64,000 bases of DNA from Pseudomonas vlassakiae (GTDB taxonomy: Bacteria; Pseudomonadota; Gammaproteobacteria; Pseudomonadales; Pseudomonadaceae), in the NCBI RefSeq assembly GCF_014269035.2, contig NZ_JABWRP020000015.1, positions 62,001 through 126,000 of the forward strand. The letters run 5' to 3'. The translations under genes were made by a program, and so were the position numbers. Position 1 is the stretch's first letter, and every line of letters starts with the position of its first letter. Below are positions 8,485 to 18,707 of the stretch, piece by piece. The notes under the pieces were generated by a model. That model saw only the letters and a list, made by a program, of their open reading frames with translations, ran no database searches and was not told the origin of the DNA.

Positions 8485-9813
8485 ATGAGCAAGAAACAGA
8501 TCAAACTCGGCCTTTCCATGCGTTACATGGGTTACCACGTGGGGGCCTGGCGCCACCCGGAGCTCAAGGTCGACGCGGCGTCGGACTTCCAGTCGTTCCT
8601 GGAGGTGGCCCGCACCGCCGAGCGCAACAAGTTCGACCTGCTGTTTCTTGCCGACGGCATCGGCATTCGCGCCGATGACGTGCCGGCCGGTTCGCTGTGC
8701 CGCTCCAGCCACAATGCCGAGCTCGAACCGCTGACCCTGCTCTCGGCCATCGCCGCCTGCACCCAGCGCATCGGCCTGGTCGCCACTGCCTCGACCACCT
8801 ACAACGAGCCTTACCATATCGCCCGCAAGTACGGTTCGCTGGACATGATCAGCGCCGGGCGCGCTGGCTGGAACGTGGTGACCTCGTGGTCGGAGCAGGA
8901 GGCCTGGAACTTCAACCGTGCCAAGCACCTGGACTACGACACCCGCTACGAGCGCGCCGAGGAGTTCGTCGAGGTGGTCACCGGCCTGTGGGACAGCTGG
9001 GACCAGGACGCCTTCGTCCACGACAAGCACAGCAGCGTGTTCTATGACGAGGGCAAGCTGCATGTGCTCGGCCACGTCGGCAAGCACTTCTCGGTGCGTG
9101 GCCCGCTGTCGGTCAAGCGCTCGCCCCAGGGCCGGCCGATCCTGGTCCAGGCCGGCACTTCCGAGGTCGGCCAGCAGATTGCCGCGCAGCATTGCGACAT
9201 CGTGTTCGCCGCCAAGCAGCACATCGGCTCGGCCCAGCAGTACTACGCCTCGGTCAAGGACCGCCTGGCCGGCTTTGGGCGGCGTCGCGAGGACTTGTTG
9301 ATGATGGTCGGCCTGACCCCCATCGTCGGCTCCAGCCGGGCCCACGCCCAGGAGAAGTACGAACAGTTGCAGGAACTGATCAACCCGCTGGTGGGGCTGG
9401 CGATGCTCAAGCGCTCGTTCGGCGACTTGTCGGCGATGGACCTCGACGGCCCGGTGCCGGCGCCGAACCTGGAGAACGTAGGGCTGCGCAGCAGCGCGCA
9501 GATGTACTACGAGACCGCCCAGCGCGAAGGCCTGAGCATTCGCCAGCTGTACAAGCGCATCGGCATGGCCCAGGAGCATCTGACCGTGGTCGGCACCGGC
9601 CAGGACGTGGCCGACCAGATGGAGGCCTGGATCGATGAAGAAGCCGCCGACGGTTTCAATATCGCACCCACGCACCTGCCCCATGGTATCGATGACTTCG
9701 TCGAGTACGTGCTGCCCGAGCTGCGCCGTCGCGGGCGTTTCCGCGAGGAATACGAAGGCAGCACGCTGCGCGAGAACCTTGGCCTGAGCGTGCCGAAAAG
9801 CCGCTTCGCCTGA
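8485..9813 (+). CDS. Luciferase-like FMNH2-dependent monooxygenase (NtaA/SnaA/DszA family)
   Basis: A 442-residue TIM-barrel oxygenase of the LLM class that uses reduced flavin supplied by a partner. It shows the family's N-terminal block (LGLSMRYMGYHVGAWRHP), an FLADG strand, SAGRAGWNVVTS at the flavin site, and the LVQAGTSEVGQQIAA segment. Family members oxidise aminopolycarboxylates, thiophenes, alkyl sulfones or dimethyl sulfide, typically cleaving C-N or C-S bonds. The flavin reductase gene follows 23 bp later with its own GGAGAG site, so the two form a two-component system. The surrounding betaine-type genes suggest a methylated amine or sulfonium/sulfide substrate; that is inference. 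ATG at 8485, with no good Shine-Dalgarno site close upstream. Confidence 0.85.
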   Translation: MSKKQIKLGLSMRYMGYHVGAWRHPELKVDAASDFQSFLEVARTAERNKFDLLFLADGIGIRADDVPAGSLCRSSHNAELEPLTLLSAIAACTQRIGLVATASTTYNEPYHIARKYGSLDMISAGRAGWNVVTSWSEQEAWNFNRAKHLDYDTRYERAEEFVEVVTGLWDSWDQDAFVHDKHSSVFYDEGKLHVLGHVGKHFSVRGPLSVKRSPQGRPILVQAGTSEVGQQIAAQHCDIVFAAKQHIGSAQQYYASVKDRLAGFGRRREDLLMMVGLTPIVGSSRAHAQEKYEQLQELINPLVGLAMLKRSFGDLSAMDLDGPVPAPNLENVGLRSSAQMYYETAQREGLSIRQLYKRIGMAQEHLTVVGTGQDVADQMEAWIDEEAADGFNIAPTHLPHGIDDFVEYVLPELRRRGRFREEYEGSTLRENLGLSVPKSRFA

Positions 9814-9836
9814 TTTCTGCCCGGAGAGACATCATC

Positions 9837-10829
9837 ATGTCGCAGACCCAGATTCAAACCGAACTGACCCCGGTAGCGCTGGAAACCGGTGATCCTGCCG
9901 CAGACCCGCGGCTGTTCCGCCGTTGCCTGGGGCAGTACGCCACGGGCGTGGCGGTGGTCACCGCGAGCAGCGGGGCACAGCTCAATGGCATGACCATCAA
10001 CTCGTTCGCCTCGCTGTCGCTGGAGCCGGCACTGGTGCTCTGGTCGATTGCCCGCACCTCGCGCAGCTTCGCCTTCTTCAGCCAGTGCCAGAGCTTTGCG
10101 ATCAACGTGCTGGGCGCCGACCAGATACACCTGTCGCAGCTGTTTTCCAGCAAGCAGGAAGACCGCTTCAGCGCCGCGCAATGGCAGCCCGGCATGCACG
10201 GCTCGCCGTTGCTGGCCGGCTGCATCGCGCACCTGGAATGCACCCTGGAACAGACCTTCGAGGGTGGCGACCACCTGGTACTGGTCGGGCGCGTCACCCG
10301 CATCGCCCGCTATGCCGGCACGCCGCTGCTGTTCAGCCAGGGCCAGTACAGCATCGCCGACGTGCACCCGGACCTGTCCGGGGAGCCAGAGTCGGCGGGA
10401 AGCCAGCCACGCCCCGAACACAACCTGCTGTCGTCGATCTTCGATGCCCACCATGCGCTGTCGGAAGCCTTCGAGGAGCATCGCCGGGCCGAAGGCGTGA
10501 GCGTCGCGGTCGCGCGCGTGCTGGCCTCGCTGTATGCCCGCCCCGGGATCGGCGTCGAGGCACTGGCCAGGGAAACCTACCTGGGCCAGCGCGATGTCGA
10601 GGATGCCCTGGCCGAGTTGCAGCGCAGGGCCATGCTGTTGCGCGACAGCGACGGCGGCTTGCGCCTGACCGCGTTGGGCGAGCGTTCACGCATCGCCATC
10701 CGCGACCGCTGGCATGCCTTTCAGAAGGCCCAGCTGGCCGGCACCTCGGCCCATGAGCTGAAGATCACCCTGGCCACCCTGGACCGCTTGCTCGGCCGCC
10801 AGGCAGTAGCTGGCGTGGCCCATGCATGA
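9837..10829 (+). CDS. Flavin reductase with C-terminal MarR-like winged-helix domain
   Basis: A 330-residue protein in two parts. Residues 25-180 are a HpaC-like split-barrel flavin reductase (GMTINSFASLSLEP at 51-64, GDHLVLVGRV at 144-153) that would make FMNH2 or FADH2 from NAD(P)H. Residues about 195-325 look like a MarR-type winged helix. The same architecture is known in the reductase of Acinetobacter p-hydroxyphenylacetate hydroxylase, where the tail senses the substrate and relieves autoinhibition. Here it should feed the luciferase-like monooxygenase encoded just upstream, perhaps only when substrate is present. Strong ribosome site (GGAGAG) before the ATG at 9837. Confidence 0.85.
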   Translation: MSQTQIQTELTPVALETGDPAADPRLFRRCLGQYATGVAVVTASSGAQLNGMTINSFASLSLEPALVLWSIARTSRSFAFFSQCQSFAINVLGADQIHLSQLFSSKQEDRFSAAQWQPGMHGSPLLAGCIAHLECTLEQTFEGGDHLVLVGRVTRIARYAGTPLLFSQGQYSIADVHPDLSGEPESAGSQPRPEHNLLSSIFDAHHALSEAFEEHRRAEGVSVAVARVLASLYARPGIGVEALARETYLGQRDVEDALAELQRRAMLLRDSDGGLRLTALGERSRIAIRDRWHAFQKAQLAGTSAHELKITLATLDRLLGRQAVAGVAHA

Positions 10830-10892
10830 TCGAATGGCGTGACAACAGGCAAGCCTTGCGCGAGATGGCCGTATGACAAGAGAGGTCGGAGC

Positions 10893-12554
10893 ATGAGTTG
10901 GGATTTCATCATCATCGGCGCGGGATCGGCGGGCTGCGTGCTGGCCAACCGGCTAAGCGCCAACCCGCGGCACACGGTATTGCTGCTGGAGGCCGGCGGC
11001 AGCGACAAGCACCCGGTGATCCAGATCCCGGCCTTGGCGATGAAGGCCATGAGCAACCCGAAGACCGACTGGATGTTCCAGGCCGAGCCCGACCCGACCC
11101 GCAACAACCGCGCCGAAGTGGTGCCTCGTGGCCGCTTGCTCGGTGGTTCGAGTTCGATCAATGCCACCTGGTACGTGCGCGGTAACCGCGGCGACTACGA
11201 CCACTGGGCGGAACTGGGCAACGTCGGCTGGTCGTACGACGAACTGCTGCCGTACTTTCGCAAGGTCGAAAGCAACCGTGATGGCGTGTCAGACACCTAC
11301 GGCAAGGACGGCGCCATCATCATCACCGAGATCCGTGGTGTGCCGAAACTGGCCCACGTCTACCTCGAGGCGATGGAGGAGATCGGCGTCCCGCGCAACC
11401 CCTCCTACAACGCCGAGGACACCGAAGGGGCGGCGATCTTCCACTCCACCCAACACCGCGGGCTGCGCTTCAGCGCCGCCAAGGGTTATCTGGACCCGAT
11501 AAAGAAGCGCCGCAACCTGACCATCCTCACCGGGGCCCTGGTGCGCCGCGTGCTGTTCGAAGGCGATACAGCCGTGGGCGTGGAATTCGACCACCGCGGC
11601 GTCACCCGCAGCGAACGCTGCCACGGTGAGGTGATCCTCAGTGCCAGCGCCATCAACTCGCCAAAACTGTTGATGCTGTCGGGCATCGGCCCGGCCGAAC
11701 ACCTGCAGGCCATGGGAATCCCGGTGGTCAAGGACAGCCCTGGCGTGGGGCGTAACTTGCAGGAGCACCCCAGTTGCCAGGTCAAGGCGTTCGTCAATGT
11801 GCGCACTGCCAATCAGGAGTTCAACCTGCCGGGCATGCTCAAGCATGGCCTGCAGTTCCTGCTCACGCGTACCGGCCAGGCCACCTTCACCTACTGCGGC
11901 CTCGGCCTGGTGCGCACGCTGCCCGAGCTTGAGTACCCGGACATCCAGTACCACTTCGGCGCCTTCTCGTCGGCCTACACCCCGCAGGGCATCAGCCTGC
12001 TCGACGAGGCTTCGATCAACCTGCAACCCAACGTCAACCAGTCGCGCAGCCGCGGTTACCTGCAATTGCGCTCGGCTGACCCGCTGGCGCCGCCGCGCAT
12101 CCAGTTCAACATGCTCAGCGACCCTTACGACGTCGCCACCCTGATCCGTGGCGGGCGCATGGCGCGTCGGGCCTTGCAGTCGAAGGCGTTCGCGCCCTAT
12201 GTGCTGGGCGAGTGCAAACCCGGCAAGGACGTGCAGAGCGATGATGAGTGGCATGCCTACCTCAAGGAGAACGCCAGCCAGAGTTACCACCCCTGCGGCA
12301 CCTGCAAGATGGGCGTCGACGCCGCCGCCGTGGTGACCCCGCAGCTGCAGGTTATCGGCGTGCAGCGCCTGCGGGTGGTGGACTCGTCGATCATTCCGCA
12401 GATCCCTAGCGGCAACCTCAACGCGATCAGCCTGGCCATCGGCGAGAAAGGCGCCGAAATGATCCTCACCAGCCATGCCCAGCGCGCCCAGGGCGTGTCG
12501 CGGGCGGTGCACCAGGCGCCGGCCAAGCGTGCCGAGGTCGCACCTGCAAAGTAG
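10893..12554 (+). CDS. GMC-family FAD alcohol dehydrogenase (choline dehydrogenase-like)
   Basis: A 553-residue glucose-methanol-choline oxidoreductase. It has the N-terminal dinucleotide fold (IIIGAGSAG, residues 7-14), the second GMC block (PRGRLLGGSSSINATWYVRG), the SASAINSPKLLMLSGIGP signature and the active-site His of SYHPCGTCKMG paired with the Asn of PSGNLNAISLA near the C-terminus. It would oxidise a primary alcohol to the aldehyde with an electron-carrier acceptor. With the aldehyde dehydrogenase four genes later it mirrors the BetA/BetB logic of choline oxidation, though the true substrate is unknown. ATG at 10893, with AGAGGTCGGA upstream; an in-frame GTG at 10839 is less likely. 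No signal peptide is seen. Confidence 0.9.
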   Translation: MSWDFIIIGAGSAGCVLANRLSANPRHTVLLLEAGGSDKHPVIQIPALAMKAMSNPKTDWMFQAEPDPTRNNRAEVVPRGRLLGGSSSINATWYVRGNRGDYDHWAELGNVGWSYDELLPYFRKVESNRDGVSDTYGKDGAIIITEIRGVPKLAHVYLEAMEEIGVPRNPSYNAEDTEGAAIFHSTQHRGLRFSAAKGYLDPIKKRRNLTILTGALVRRVLFEGDTAVGVEFDHRGVTRSERCHGEVILSASAINSPKLLMLSGIGPAEHLQAMGIPVVKDSPGVGRNLQEHPSCQVKAFVNVRTANQEFNLPGMLKHGLQFLLTRTGQATFTYCGLGLVRTLPELEYPDIQYHFGAFSSAYTPQGISLLDEASINLQPNVNQSRSRGYLQLRSADPLAPPRIQFNMLSDPYDVATLIRGGRMARRALQSKAFAPYVLGECKPGKDVQSDDEWHAYLKENASQSYHPCGTCKMGVDAAAVVTPQLQVIGVQRLRVVDSSIIPQIPSGNLNAISLAIGEKGAEMILTSHAQRAQGVSRAVHQAPAKRAEVAPAK

Positions 12555-12719
12555 CGGTACCGGGCGATTGCCCACACTTGCGTGTGCGTTACAACTAGAG
12601 TCGAGGTTGCCGCAAGGCGCCGCAATGACCGCTGAAGGACCGGGAGGTGATCCTGGCATTACGCGCTTTTCGCTGCCGATTCGACTCACTGACCCGTTGT
12701 CATAAGAAGGAATAACCTC

Positions 12720-13691
12720 ATGAGATTGCGTGTGTCCCTTGCTGGCGCTGTTACCGCTGCATTGATATCGCTGAACGCTTCGGCCCAGGCAGACTGCGGC
12801 CAGGTCACCATTACCGAGATGAACTGGGCTTCTGGCGCAGTGGTCACCGCGGTGTCCAGCTTCCTGCTCGAGCAGGGCTACGGCTGCCAGGTACAGAAGG
12901 TGCCGACCTCCACGGTGCCGGCCTTGACCTCTCTGGCCGAAACCGGCAAACCCGACATCCTCACGGAAATCTGGCCGGCGGTGGCGGACGTCTACTTCAC
13001 CCTGGAAAAGCAGGGCAAGCTGGTCAGGGTCGGCAATGTGCTGTCCGACGGCGGCCAGGATGGCTGGTGGGTGCCGAAGTACCTGGTCGAACAGCACCCC
13101 GAGGCCGCCACCCTGGCGGGCATCATGGCCCATCCGGAATGGGTGGGCGGACAGTTCAACAACGGCCCCAGCGGCTGGGGCGGGCGCGTGTCCAGCGACA
13201 ACCTGATCAAGGCCTTCGAGCTTGAACAGCATGGCATCAAGGTGTTCAACCATGGTTCGGGCGAGACCCTTGCCGCGTCGTTGGCCTCGGCCTACGAAAG
13301 CAAGAAGCCCTGGTTCGGCTACTACTGGGCACCCACCGGGCTGCTGGGCAAGTACCCGATGGTCAGCGTCGACATGGGGCCGCTGGATGCCGACAAGGCC
13401 AAGTGCAATGCGCGCATCGACTGTGCAGCCCCGGGCAAGACCAGCTGGCCGACAGCGACCGTGCTGACCACCATGTCCCGTGCCTTCCACGATAGCCATC
13501 CGGACATTGTCGCCTTGATGAGCAAGGTCAGTTTCACCAACACGCAGATGGGCGAGCTGCTGGCCTGGCAGGAGAGCAACAAGGCCACCGCGGATGAAAC
13601 CGCAGCCTACTTCCTGACCCAGCACAAGAGCGTCTGGCAAGCCTGGGTCTCAGACGAGGCCGGCCGCAAGCTGGACGCCATCATTCAGTAA
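12720..13691 (+). CDS. Glycine betaine/quaternary amine ABC transporter, substrate-binding protein
   Basis: A 323-residue periplasmic binding protein of OpuAC/ProX type. A signal peptide precedes ADCGQVT (cleavage after about residue 24, ...NASAQA). Tryptophans in EMNW, EIWPAV, DGWW and YYWAPTG are placed as in the aromatic cages that hold trimethylammonium or dimethylsulfonium heads. It begins a coupled importer with the two next genes. The 165-bp gap before it holds the dyad CACAC-TTGC-GTGTG (12573-12586) and a weak promoter-like pair, so transport may have its own promoter. Good ribosome site (AAGGAA) before the ATG. Confidence 0.9.
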   Translation: MRLRVSLAGAVTAALISLNASAQADCGQVTITEMNWASGAVVTAVSSFLLEQGYGCQVQKVPTSTVPALTSLAETGKPDILTEIWPAVADVYFTLEKQGKLVRVGNVLSDGGQDGWWVPKYLVEQHPEAATLAGIMAHPEWVGGQFNNGPSGWGGRVSSDNLIKAFELEQHGIKVFNHGSGETLAASLASAYESKKPWFGYYWAPTGLLGKYPMVSVDMGPLDADKAKCNARIDCAAPGKTSWPTATVLTTMSRAFHDSHPDIVALMSKVSFTNTQMGELLAWQESNKATADETAAYFLTQHKSVWQAWVSDEAGRKLDAIIQ

Positions 13692-13747
13692 CCCGCTGTG
13701 TGGCGAAGCGCCCCGCCTGTGCGCGGGCCTTCGCCGAGGACATTGCC

Positions 13748-14784
13748 ATGAGTGGATACAACGCCGTATTCGAGAGCCTCGGCCTGCAGGGCTGGTGCAG
13801 TGCAGGCACGCAGGGCGGGCCGGTGACGCTGGCGCAACTGCTGGCCAAGGCCAAGGCCAACCAGGCAGGCGCGGGGGAGGCCAGCCTGCCGTTCCCGTCG
13901 CTGGATGCGCTGAACAGCGCCTGCCCGGCCATCCCCCGCACACGCGACATGACGTCAGCCATCGAGCATGGCTTCCTGACGGTGCGTGACGGCCTGAAGG
14001 TGGTGCTCGACCCCCTGACCCAGCCGCTGTCGTGGCTGCTGGAGTTGTCGCTGAAAGTCGTCGACCTGGTGCCCTGGTGGCTGATGATCCTGGCGCTGCT
14101 GGCGCTGACCTGGTGGTTGTCGCGGTCGTTGCGCATCACCGCGCTGGCGGGCTCGATCCTGCTGGCCCTGGGCCTGGTCGATCACCTGCATTACGCGCTG
14201 CAGACCATGGCCATCGTGTTCACCTGCACCTTGATCTGCATACTCGCCGGGCTGCCCATCGGCATCCTCATGTCCAGGAGCGAGCGCTTCAAGAGCGCCG
14301 CCTTGCCGGTGCTGGACATGCTGCAGACCTTGCCATCGTTCGTTTACCTGATCCCGCTGATCTTCCTGTTCAGCGTCACCGAGCCGAAGCTGTACGGGAT
14401 CGCCATCATCCTCTACGCCATCGTCCCGGTGGTGCGCCTGACCGACCTGGGCATCCGCCAGGTCGATGGCAGCGTCGGCGAAGCCGCCGAGTCGTTCGGC
14501 ATGAGCGGCTGGCAGCGCCTGACCAGCGTCGAGCTGCCGCTGGCGTTGCCGAGCATCATGGCCGGGGTCAACCAGACCATCATGATGGCGCTGTCGATGG
14601 TGGTGATCGCCTCGCTGGTGTCGGCGCCGGGGCTGGGCGTGCTGGTGCTGCGCGGGATCAACAACCTCGAATTGGGCGTCGGCCTGGTGGCTGGCCTCGC
14701 CATCGTCCTGCTGGCGATTGCCTTCGATCGCGTGACCAAGGCCTCCATGGCTCGGCTGAGCGCACAGAGCAAGGGGTACAACCC

Positions 14785-14788
<4 letters not shown>
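13748..14788 (+). CDS. Glycine betaine-type ABC transporter, permease
   Basis: A 346-residue inner-membrane permease of the ProW/OpuAB family. About 95 N-terminal polar residues (with a PSLDALNSACPAIPRTRD stretch) precede six or so membrane segments. The ATPase-docking loop reads EAAESFGMSGWQRLTSVELP, followed by ALPSIMAGV. It overlaps the ATPase gene by four bases (ATGA at 14785-14788), so translation is coupled. The long soluble N-terminus is typical of ProW-like permeases. Confidence 0.9.
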
Positions 14789-15879
<1,091 letters not shown>

Positions 15880-15893
15880 CCAGGAGCCAGACT

Positions 15894-17312
15894 TTGAACT
15901 ACCTCGATCACTTCTACATCGATGGCCGTTTCGTCGAAGCCGGCGGCCGGACCCGGCGCCCGGTCATCAACCCCGCCACCCTCAAGGCGGTGGGCAGCAT
16001 CGCCCTGGGCAACGCTGAGGATGTGGACGCGGCGGTCGCCGCCGCCCGGCGTGCCTTCGGCCCATGGTCGCGCACCCCGCGCGAACAGCGCCTGGCCGTG
16101 CTCAAGCGCTTCGAGGCCTTGTGCATCGAGCACCAGGAAGCGCTCGCCCAGCGCATGACCCTGGAAATGGGCACGCCGATCAGCTTCTCGCGCCAGGCCC
16201 AGGTGGCCGGCTCGCTGGCGCATATCCGCAACGGCATCGAAATTCTCGAGGGCTTTGCCTTCGAGCGCGAGTCCGACGGCGTGCAGCTACGCTTCGAGCC
16301 GGTCGGCGTGTGCGGGCTGATCACGCCGTGGAACTTCCCGGTGCTGCAAGTCATCACCAAGCTGATTCCGGCGCTGGCCACCGGCTGCACCGTGGTCCTC
16401 AAGCCCAGCGAATACTCACCCCTGAGCACGATGCTGCTGGCCGAGCTGCTGCACCAGGCCGAACTGCCCGCCGGGGTGTTCAACCTGGTCAATGGCGACG
16501 GTGCCGGAGTGGGGCAGGCGCTGTCCAGCCATCCCGATATCGACATGGTCTCTTTCACGGGCTCCACCCGGGCCGGGGTCAGCGTCGCGCAACTGGCAGC
16601 GCCGACGGTCAAGCGCGTGCACCAGGAGCTGGGCGGCAACTCGGCCAATATCCTGCTGGCGGATGCAGACCTGGCGAGCGCGGTGGCCAACGGCGTGCAC
16701 GCCGCCTACCGCAACGCCGGGCAGTCCTGCACGGCGCCAGGGCGCATGCTGGTGCCGGCGCACCTGCACGATCAGGCCGTGGCGATTGCACGCGAGGCGG
16801 CGCAAAGCGTGGTGGTCGGCGATGTATTCGATGCGCGTACCACCCTCGGCCCGGTGATGAACAAGGCCCAGCATGACCGCGCCCAGGCGTTGATCGCCGA
16901 AGCGCTGGCCGACGGTGCCCTGCTGGTCAGTGGCGGCCTGGGCTTGCCCGACGGCGTGGGGCACGGCTTCTTCATAAAACCCACGGTGCTGGCCAACGTT
17001 ACCGAGCACATGCGCATTGCCCGCGAAGAGATCTTCGCCCCGGTGGTATGCCTGATCCCATACCAGACGCCTGAGCACGCCGTGGCCATGGCCAACGACA
17101 CCCCCTATGGCCTGGCTGCCTACCTGCAAGGCAGCGACCGCCAGGCGCTGCTGCGCATGGCCGGCGAGTTGCGCGTGGGGCAGGTGCAGATCAACCAGCC
17201 GGCCTGGGTCGCCAGTGCGCCGTTCGGCGGTTACAAGCAATCGGGCAACGGCCGCGAGTGCGGCGAGTTCGGCTTCGAGGCGTATCTGGAGGTCAAGGCC
17301 GTACTGGGTTGA
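15894..17312 (+). CDS. NAD(P)-dependent aldehyde dehydrogenase (betaine aldehyde dehydrogenase-like)
   Basis: A 472-residue class ALDH. The cofactor site PWNFPV (145-150), KPSEYSPL (170-177) and FTGSTRAG (221-228) are present, with Glu245 in HQELGGNS as general base and Cys279 in GQSCTAPGR as nucleophile. It should oxidise an aldehyde to the acid. Lying between the betaine-type transporter and the DddP-like gene, and four genes after the GMC dehydrogenase, it is the natural second step of an alcohol-aldehyde-acid sequence. The start is a TTG at 15894, nine bases after a clear GGAG. No nearer ATG preserves the N-terminal strand. Confidence 0.88.
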   Translation: MNYLDHFYIDGRFVEAGGRTRRPVINPATLKAVGSIALGNAEDVDAAVAAARRAFGPWSRTPREQRLAVLKRFEALCIEHQEALAQRMTLEMGTPISFSRQAQVAGSLAHIRNGIEILEGFAFERESDGVQLRFEPVGVCGLITPWNFPVLQVITKLIPALATGCTVVLKPSEYSPLSTMLLAELLHQAELPAGVFNLVNGDGAGVGQALSSHPDIDMVSFTGSTRAGVSVAQLAAPTVKRVHQELGGNSANILLADADLASAVANGVHAAYRNAGQSCTAPGRMLVPAHLHDQAVAIAREAAQSVVVGDVFDARTTLGPVMNKAQHDRAQALIAEALADGALLVSGGLGLPDGVGHGFFIKPTVLANVTEHMRIAREEIFAPVVCLIPYQTPEHAVAMANDTPYGLAAYLQGSDRQALLRMAGELRVGQVQINQPAWVASAPFGGYKQSGNGRECGEFGFEAYLEVKAVLG

Positions 17313-17378
17313 GGGTGTTGCGAGGTTTGTCTTCGTTCACTGCTTCGTTCATAACAGCAAGCCATTCGAGGAACCGTC

Positions 17379-18701
17379 ATGGCGAGTGCGAAAGTAGCCA
17401 CACAGCAAGCACCGATGCAGAAATTCCGGCTCGATGATGAGGTCCATCTCAACTACAGGGTCGACGAGGCCGTGCGCGCCCACCCGCTGGTACCGGTGGA
17501 CGACAGTATCATCCAGGCCTATGCGGCCATCGACCGCAAGGCCCTGCGGGCTTATCGCCTGGCCCGCATCCGCGAGCAGCTGCGCCAGCATGACTACGCC
17601 GGCATCCTGCTGGCCGACCCGCTGAACATCCGCTACGCCACCGATACCCTGAGCCTGGGCGTCTGGGTGATGCATGCCCCCAGCCGCTATGTGTACATCG
17701 CCACGGACGGGCCGGTGGTGCTGTTCGACTTCACCAGCAGCAAGCACAACAGCGAGCATGTCGAGACCATCGACGAGATTCGCCCGACCACGCCGTGGAT
17801 CTACTTCCTGGCCGGCCCCCGGGTCGATGAAAAGGCCGAGCTGTGGGCGCGGGAGATGGCCGACCTGATCAAGACCCATGGCGGCACCAATACCCGCCTG
17901 GCGGTCGACCGCTGCGACCCGTGGGGCGCCGATAGGCTCAAGGCCCAGGGCATCACGCTGTTCGACGCCCAGCCGTTGATGGAGCAGGCGCGGCTGATCA
18001 AGTCCGCCGAGGAAATCGCCAGCCATCGCGTGTCCATGGCGGTGTGCGACCTGGGCGTGGCGCGCATGCGCCAGAACCTGGTGCCGGGCATCAGCGAAAA
18101 CCAGTTGTGGAGCATCATGCACTCGACCAACGTGGCCCACGGCGGCGAGTGGGCCGAGGCGCGCCTGCTGACGTCGGGACAACGGACCAACCCCTGGTTC
18201 CAGGACGCCACCGACAAGGTGATCCAGCCGGGCGAGATGGTCGGCTTCGACACCGACATGATCGGGCCGGGCGGTTACCTCTCGGACATCTCGCGCAGCT
18301 TCATCTGCCCGGGCAAGGCACCGACCGCCTACCAGCGCGACCTGCTGCGCACGGCATCCGACCAGCTGTGCCACAACATCGACCTGATCCGCCCGGGCCT
18401 GACCTTCCGCGAGTTCGCCGAGCGCTGCTGGCCGGTACCCAGGCAGTACGAGCACAACCGCTACATGATGATGGTCCACGGCTGTGGCCTGGCCGATGAA
18501 TACCCCAGCGTGGCCTATGCCGTCGACTTCGAAGCGTGGGGCTACGACGGGGTGTTCCAGGAGAACATGGTGATCTCGGTCGAGAGCTACATCGGCGAAC
18601 AAGGCGGCGCCGAGGGCGTCAAGCTGGAGGAGCAGTTGCTGATCACCGCAGACGGCGCGGTGAAGCTGTCGAGCACGCCGCTGATGGACGTGCCCGACTG
18701 A
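17379..18701 (+). CDS. M24-fold metalloprotein resembling DMSP lyase DddP
   Basis: A 440-residue pita-bread (M24 creatinase/aminopeptidase P) protein. Ordinary M24 peptidases have one Asp in the first metal strand; this one has FDTDMIG (Asp291, Asp293), then Asp303 (SDISR), His367 (HGCGL), Glu402 (VESYIG) and Glu417 (LEEQL). Asp373 (ADEYP) lies six residues after the His. From memory, the DMSP lyase DddP of Ruegeria uses Asp295, Asp297, Asp307, His371, Glu406 and Glu421 with Asp377 as proposed base, so every position matches with a constant offset of four. DddP splits dimethylsulfoniopropionate to dimethyl sulfide and acrylate. The betaine-type importer next door fits such a substrate. DMSP activity itself is inference; a hydrolase of another betaine or ectoine-like compound remains possible. 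ATG at 17379, with GAGGAA upstream. Confidence 0.7.
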   Translation: MASAKVATQQAPMQKFRLDDEVHLNYRVDEAVRAHPLVPVDDSIIQAYAAIDRKALRAYRLARIREQLRQHDYAGILLADPLNIRYATDTLSLGVWVMHAPSRYVYIATDGPVVLFDFTSSKHNSEHVETIDEIRPTTPWIYFLAGPRVDEKAELWAREMADLIKTHGGTNTRLAVDRCDPWGADRLKAQGITLFDAQPLMEQARLIKSAEEIASHRVSMAVCDLGVARMRQNLVPGISENQLWSIMHSTNVAHGGEWAEARLLTSGQRTNPWFQDATDKVIQPGEMVGFDTDMIGPGGYLSDISRSFICPGKAPTAYQRDLLRTASDQLCHNIDLIRPGLTFREFAERCWPVPRQYEHNRYMMMVHGCGLADEYPSVAYAVDFEAWGYDGVFQENMVISVESYIGEQGGAEGVKLEEQLLITADGAVKLSSTPLMDVPD

Positions 18702-18707
18702 GGCCGC

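Noticed and set aside
11289..13640. Very long open frame on the - strand (783 codons) across the GMC and binding-protein genes
   Set aside because: It is antisense to two clear genes, crosses their intergenic gap, and has low-complexity His/Gly/Gln/Val-rich content typical of shadows in GC-rich DNA.
17379..18701. Reading the M24 protein as ectoine hydrolase DoeA or a proline dipeptidase
   Set aside because: No doeB, doeC/D or ectoine-type regulator is present, and the double-Asp metal strand with matching spacing favours the DddP group; kept only as an alternative.
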